This document shows positions 48,956 through 52,071 of a stretch of 52,071 nucleotides of DNA, one piece after another. The notes under the pieces are model-generated. The model saw nothing but the letters and a program-made list of their open reading frames with translations. It did not search any database and was not told where the DNA came from. The DNA is from Multiplicimicrobium sp043718225 (GTDB taxonomy: Bacteria > Omnitrophota > Omnitrophia > Omnitrophales > Aquincolibacteriaceae): assembly GCA_043718225.1 (NCBI GenBank), contig JAYSWD010000062.1:1-52071 (forward strand), given 5' to 3'. Each line of letters starts with the position of its first letter. The first letter of the stretch is position 1. The translations under genes were made by a program, and so were the position numbers.

Positions 48956-49519
48956 ATGGTCCGAATCGGAGAAAAAGTAGAAGATTTTAAAGTCGATGTT
49001 TATCAAAATGAAGCTTTCAAAGAGCTGAAATTATCCGAATTAAAGGGTAAATGGGTCGCGATGTTTTTTTATCCGGCTGACTTCACTTTTGTTTGTCCGA
49101 CAGAATTAGAAGACGCAGCTGCGCTTTATGAGCAATTCAAGAAGGAAGGCGCGGAGTTGATTTCTTTTTCAACCGATACCAAGTTCGTGCATAAGGCATG
49201 GCATGACGTATCTCCCGCGATCAAAAAAGTAAGCTATCCGATGGCGGCTGACGCTTCCGGAAAAGTCTCGCGCCAATTTGGCGTTTACATGGAAGAAATC
49301 GGCCTCGCGTTACGCGGTAGTTTCGTGATTGATCCGGACGGTGTTTTGCAATGCATCGAGGTCAACAATCTTCCCATCGGACGCTCGATGGCTGAATTGC
49401 TCCGTAAAGTTCAAGCGGCTAAATTCGTACGCGACAACGGCGGCGAAGTTTGCCCAGCAAACTGGAAACCAGGCTCCAAAACTTTGAAGCCCGGTATCAA
49501 TCTCGTAGGAAAAATTTAA
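48956..49519 (+). CDS. ahpC: Peroxiredoxin, AhpC type
   Basis: This 187-residue typical 2-Cys peroxiredoxin reduces hydrogen peroxide and alkyl hydroperoxides in the cytosol. The peroxidatic cysteine lies in FYPADFTFVCPTELEDAA near residue 48, with the conserved arginine in LRGSFVIDPDG near residue 122. The resolving cysteine is in GEVCPANWKPG near residue 167. The length matches AhpC. AAAAGGAG lies six bases before the ATG. The superoxide dismutase gene downstream makes a functional pair. No ahpF is present in the window. Confidence 0.96.
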   Translation: MVRIGEKVEDFKVDVYQNEAFKELKLSELKGKWVAMFFYPADFTFVCPTELEDAAALYEQFKKEGAELISFSTDTKFVHKAWHDVSPAIKKVSYPMAADASGKVSRQFGVYMEEIGLALRGSFVIDPDGVLQCIEVNNLPIGRSMAELLRKVQAAKFVRDNGGEVCPANWKPGSKTLKPGINLVGKI

Positions 49520-49527
49520 ATGAGCAC

Positions 49528-49558
49528 AGCACTTGCGAAACATAGTTTCGCAAGTGCT
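49528..49558. repeat. Hairpin after ahpC
   Basis: Arms agcacttgcgaaa and tttcgcaagtgct form a perfect 13 bp stem around CATAG. There is no T-run, so it is more likely a spacer palindrome or mRNA-stabilising hairpin. Common environmental spacer repeats (cctgagcaaagcgaaggatc; gattgcttcgctacgctcgc) follow at 49572-49625. Confidence 0.55.
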
Positions 49559-49639
49559 CAGTGCGAATTTATCCTGAGCAAAGCGAAGGATCTTGTTTGA
49601 GATTGCTTCGCTACGCTCGCAATGACCACTTTAAGAACC

Positions 49640-49703
49640 GTTCCACGCTCCACGAACCATGAACCACGTTAAACCCGTGGCTCGTGGAACTTGGCGCGTG
49701 GCA
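49640..49703. repeat. ccacgaaccatgaaccacg family, intergenic copy
   Basis: The forward block ccacgctccacgaaccatg faces the inverted block cccgtggctcgtgg. It is the same family as the in-frame copies in the giant gene, here in the sodB leader just before the ribosome binding site. Confidence 0.65.
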
Positions 49704-49723
49704 CAGTAAACCGGAGGTTTACA

Positions 49724-50302
49724 ATGCCCTTCACTCTTCCCCCGTTGCCTTACGCGCATGACGCATTGGCGCCGCATTTATCGAAAGAAACTTTGGAATT
49801 TCATCATGACAAGCACCACAACGCCTATGTCGTGAAACTGAACGAGCTCACTGCCGGCAAACCAGAAGCAAATAAAACTTTGGAAGAATTAATTCTTACC
49901 GCAACCGGCCCTATTTTTAATCAGGCCGGACAAATTTGGAATCACACCTTCTATTGGAATTCACTTTCGCCGAAAGGCGGGGGCGAACCAAAGGGAAGAG
50001 TCGGCGATGCGATTAAAAAACAATGGGGCTCTTTCGACAAATTCAAGGAAGAGTTCTCCGCAAAAACCGTCGGTGTTTTTGGTTCCGGCTGGGGCTGGCT
50101 GGTTAAGAAAGAAGACGGCTCGCTTGAAATTGTGGCAACTTCGAATGCCGGCAATCCGATGACCGACAAGAAAAAACCCCTTTTGACCTGCGACGTTTGG
50201 GAGCATGCATATTACATTGATTATCGTAATCTGCGCCCGAAGTATGTCGAAACTTTTTGGAAGCTTGTGAATTGGGAATTTGCTGAAAAAAACTACAACT
50301 AA
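49724..50302 (+). CDS. sodB: Superoxide dismutase, Fe type
   Basis: This 192-residue enzyme dismutates superoxide. Metal ligands are visible: His in FHHDKHHNAYV near residue 26, His in GQIWNHTFYW near residue 77, and Asp/His in CDVWEHAYYIDY near residues 158-162. The Gln in AGQIWNH is typical of the iron form, whereas manganese enzymes usually carry it elsewhere. I start at ATG 49724 because GGAGG lies just upstream and the product begins MPFTLPPLPY. An upstream in-frame start at 49691 would lie in repeat sequence. Confidence 0.95.
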   Translation: MPFTLPPLPYAHDALAPHLSKETLEFHHDKHHNAYVVKLNELTAGKPEANKTLEELILTATGPIFNQAGQIWNHTFYWNSLSPKGGGEPKGRVGDAIKKQWGSFDKFKEEFSAKTVGVFGSGWGWLVKKEDGSLEIVATSNAGNPMTDKKKPLLTCDVWEHAYYIDYRNLRPKYVETFWKLVNWEFAEKNYN

Positions 50303-50330
50303 ACTTCTACGAAATCATCGAATATCGACA

Positions 50331-50363
50331 AAGCCCTAGAGCGCTAGCTTTAGGGCTTTTTTG
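50331..50363 (+). terminator. Rho-independent terminator after sodB
   Basis: Arms aagcccta and tagggctt enclose a small inner palindrome (agcgct) and end in a T-run. It lies 29 bases after the sodB stop. Confidence 0.85.
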
Positions 50364-50557
50364 TTTGACCTTGTAATTCATTTTCAGAAGTCAACGTTTC
50401 TCCTCAAATAGAGCCACGCCAGTAAGGTTTCGCCTTGCTTGTTATTTATTATTTCCCCACAAAGAAATTCGCATCTCCCTTATTTTTTCCAGGGGAAACT
50501 TCAATTACCATAAGCATCGTTTAAGCAAGCTTTCACATTCAAGTAAGGAGAAAGGCG
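50364..50557. other. Gene-free spacer
   Basis: I see no gene or clear repeat here. The GTAAGGAGAAAGG ribosome binding site of the next gene lies at its end. Confidence 0.5.
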
Positions 50558-51241
50558 ATGAAAATATTCAACCGGTTTATGGCAACAGTTATTTCGGTTT
50601 TTATGGGCGCGAATGTACTCTATGCACAGGAAGCAGCGATCCTGGGTAGTGCAAACAGCCAGCCCACCATTAGTATTGAACAGGCCCTGCAACAATCCGT
50701 AACTCCGCCTTTGGACGAACAAATCCCTGGCGATTTTTTGAATCAAACATCACCGCTTAGTGCGGCAACCAGCTCCGCTGTCATCAATCCAGATGTCGCA
50801 CTATATGTACTCGGCATTCAAGAAGGTGCGACAGTTTCGGGCCTCGTTAGTATCCGGCCAAATCCGGCAACTTTGCCTAATATTAAAAAAGTGTCTTATT
50901 ACTTGAACGATTCGCAGTCAGGTAAAGTTTATAATCCGCCTTTCATTTGGGGCGGGCCTTCCGGAGACGGCACAGTTGGTTTTGACACACGTAATCTGCC
51001 TGACGGTAATTACACGCTTAATATGGCCTATACCAATTCAGCGGGAGACCAGCCCGGTGTTCATATTAACTTCAAAGTGAAGAATCAGACGACTACCCCG
51101 CCGCCGCCAATCTGTGAAAAATCTGATTATGAAAAATTGAAAAAAGAAAAGAAAGAACTCAAGGAAAAAGAGTATCAAGAAAAGAAAGAGAAAGAGGATA
51201 AAGAAAAGAAAGATAAGGGTTACTGCAAAAAGAAAAACTAA
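50558..51241 (+). CDS. Secreted protein with Ig-like domain and Lys/Glu tail
   Basis: The 227-residue protein has a signal peptide (cleavage near LYAQE, residue 24). A spacer rich in Ser/Gln/Pro follows to about residue 85. Next is one bacterial Ig/FN3-like domain (GIQEGATVSGLVSI, KKVSYYLNDSQSG, GTVGFDTRNLPDGNYTL; residues 88-172). After a TTTPPPP linker, the C-terminal 40 residues are almost only Lys, Glu, Tyr and Asp, framed by two cysteines. It is probably exported, and the tail may be a charged single helix. The function is unknown. A terminator follows, so it is a single-gene unit. Confidence 0.82.
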   Translation: MKIFNRFMATVISVFMGANVLYAQEAAILGSANSQPTISIEQALQQSVTPPLDEQIPGDFLNQTSPLSAATSSAVINPDVALYVLGIQEGATVSGLVSIRPNPATLPNIKKVSYYLNDSQSGKVYNPPFIWGGPSGDGTVGFDTRNLPDGNYTLNMAYTNSAGDQPGVHINFKVKNQTTTPPPPICEKSDYEKLKKEKKELKEKEYQEKKEKEDKEKKDKGYCKKKN

Positions 51242-51268
51242 CTTTTCAAACATTCAAAATATTCAGAG

Positions 51269-51305
51269 AAACGCCCTATGCAACAAGCATGGGGCGTTTT
51301 TTATT
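51269..51305 (+). terminator. Rho-independent terminator
   Basis: Arms aacgccc and gggcgtt, with inner atgc/gcat pairing, lead into TTTTTT. It lies about 28 bases after the Ig-like gene. Confidence 0.82.
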
Positions 51306-51434
51306 GAGGCAATATTTTGAAACTGTTTATCAATGAATTTAAAAAGTATTTGCTCTGATGTTATACAATGATCATACAAGACAGTTTTTATTCTATAAAG
51401 ATTGTAAAAGATATTTATGTGAGCTCTATCTATT

Positions 51435-51953
51435 TTGAAAATTATGGCGTATGCTTCCAATATGAACAAACACACAATAATCTATATTACTTTTATCGCC
51501 GCCATTCTTATTTATACCGGCTCATTACCCTTGTATGGATCGCCTATTTTTCCCGCAAGCGACAATCAGCCCATCAATCAAATCGCAGAAAAATCCGACG
51601 CCACGGTAGAAACCACGCCGCAAAACACTTCCACAGAAACAGCGAATCTCCACAAAAGCACACCCTATGCTTTGGCGCAAATTGATGTCAAAATTTTGTT
51701 TGGTGTCAATCAGGACGGCGGGAAATCATACAAAACGACGTATCAACTTACCGAAGTTTCAGGAGACCAAAACGTTTCTCCTCAAGAGCCTCAAGTGCGA
51801 GTGACTTATAAAAATAAAGCGGACCAAGACAAATACGCCGTAGAAGAAGTGACTGTTAAAAAAGCGGCTAATAACGCTTATCAAATTACCGCCAACGTCG
51901 TTGAATCCAAACCCGGGCAAAAAATCACTCCGAAAGTGACTTGGATAAGCTAA
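51435..51953 (+). CDS. Secreted hypothetical protein
   Basis: The 172-residue protein has an N-terminal signal (TIIYITFIAAILIYTGSLPLYG, about residues 14-35). The rest is Thr/Lys/Gln/Val rich and beta-like with alternating strands (VRVTYKNKA, YAVEEVTVKKA, AYQITANVVE). I recognise no family. The start could be ATG 51435 or ATG 51462 (MNKHT), and no convincing ribosome binding site helps decide. With the Ig-like protein upstream it forms a small group of exported proteins next to a possible insertion sequence. Confidence 0.65.
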   Translation: MKIMAYASNMNKHTIIYITFIAAILIYTGSLPLYGSPIFPASDNQPINQIAEKSDATVETTPQNTSTETANLHKSTPYALAQIDVKILFGVNQDGGKSYKTTYQLTEVSGDQNVSPQEPQVRVTYKNKADQDKYAVEEVTVKKAANNAYQITANVVESKPGQKITPKVTWIS

Positions 51954-51993
51954 AGAATTAGTGCACGCACGAAAGGCGCTCCCCCCATTTGTC

Positions 51994-52071
51994 CTACAGA
52001 TTGAAAGTAGAATTTTCTAGGGTTTGTTTGTTGTCTTGATCCTGAAATTGTTTGGCGAACGCTTGGGGAGT
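51994..52071 (-). pseudogene. Possible IS3-type transposase C-terminus (cut by window edge)
   Basis: The last 25 codons on the minus strand read TPQAFAKQFQDQDNK, ending with a stop at 51994-51996. This resembles the extreme C-terminus of IS3-family integrase-core transposases. The adjacent segment ggacaaatggggggag (minus strand, 51978-51993) looks like the terminal inverted repeat of such elements. The rest lies outside the window, so integrity cannot be judged and the call rests on a short stretch. Confidence 0.4.

Overview
The window looks like a chromosomal segment of a Gram-negative bacterium from a poorly sampled lineage. My best guess is Candidatus Omnitrophota, because one 27.6 kb reading frame dominates the right half and giant ORFs are a known trait of that phylum; lipobox lipoproteins and a BamE-like protein fit an outer membrane. 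The guess rests on gene style, not on a marker gene.

Left part (1-15.5 kb): tRNA-Thr(GGT), phosphoglycerate mutase and an AsmA-like protein, then a complete F-type ATP synthase operon (atpI-like, atpB, E, F, H, A, G, D, C) running straight into complex I membrane subunits nuoJKLMN. The peripheral-arm genes are absent apart from nuoI, which lies alone at 20.4-21.0 kb on the other strand. Spacers of this operon hold many hairpins, including a 273 bp fold-back element with 29 bp terminal inverted repeats between atpC and nuoJ. A 25 bp palindromic element is inserted in frame once in atpD and twice in nuoM.

Middle (15.5-21 kb): small envelope genes, mostly minus strand: thioredoxin-like lipoprotein, BamE-like lipoprotein, small membrane proteins, a Thr/Lys/Ala-rich secreted protein, EVE-domain protein, DUF423 protein and a lipoprotein. 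A four-helix-bundle (S23-type) ORF flanked by inverted repeats forms the 3' edge of nuoI.

Right part (21-48.7 kb): one minus-strand ORF of about 9,185 residues (about 1 MDa) with an N-terminal signal peptide. It is modular: ChaN/TraB-like, methyltransferase-like, two paralogous M23-like peptidase modules plus a degenerate LytM fold, FabD-like acyltransferase, several membrane modules, a beta-CASP metallo-beta-lactamase, and many modules I do not recognise. About two dozen copies of a short R-S-E-x-R motif, twelve of them the identical 14 bp DNA word and all in one frame, punctuate it mostly at module edges. A complete DUF433/DUF5615 toxin-antitoxin pair sits inside the ORF on the opposite strand, between two exact copies of this word, without breaking the giant frame. 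I consider this RSExR-punctuated, polyprotein-like gene with its antisense cassette the most unusual system here.

End (48.9-52 kb): ahpC-type peroxiredoxin and Fe-type superoxide dismutase (oxidative defence), two secreted proteins of unknown role, and what looks like the edge of an IS3-type element.
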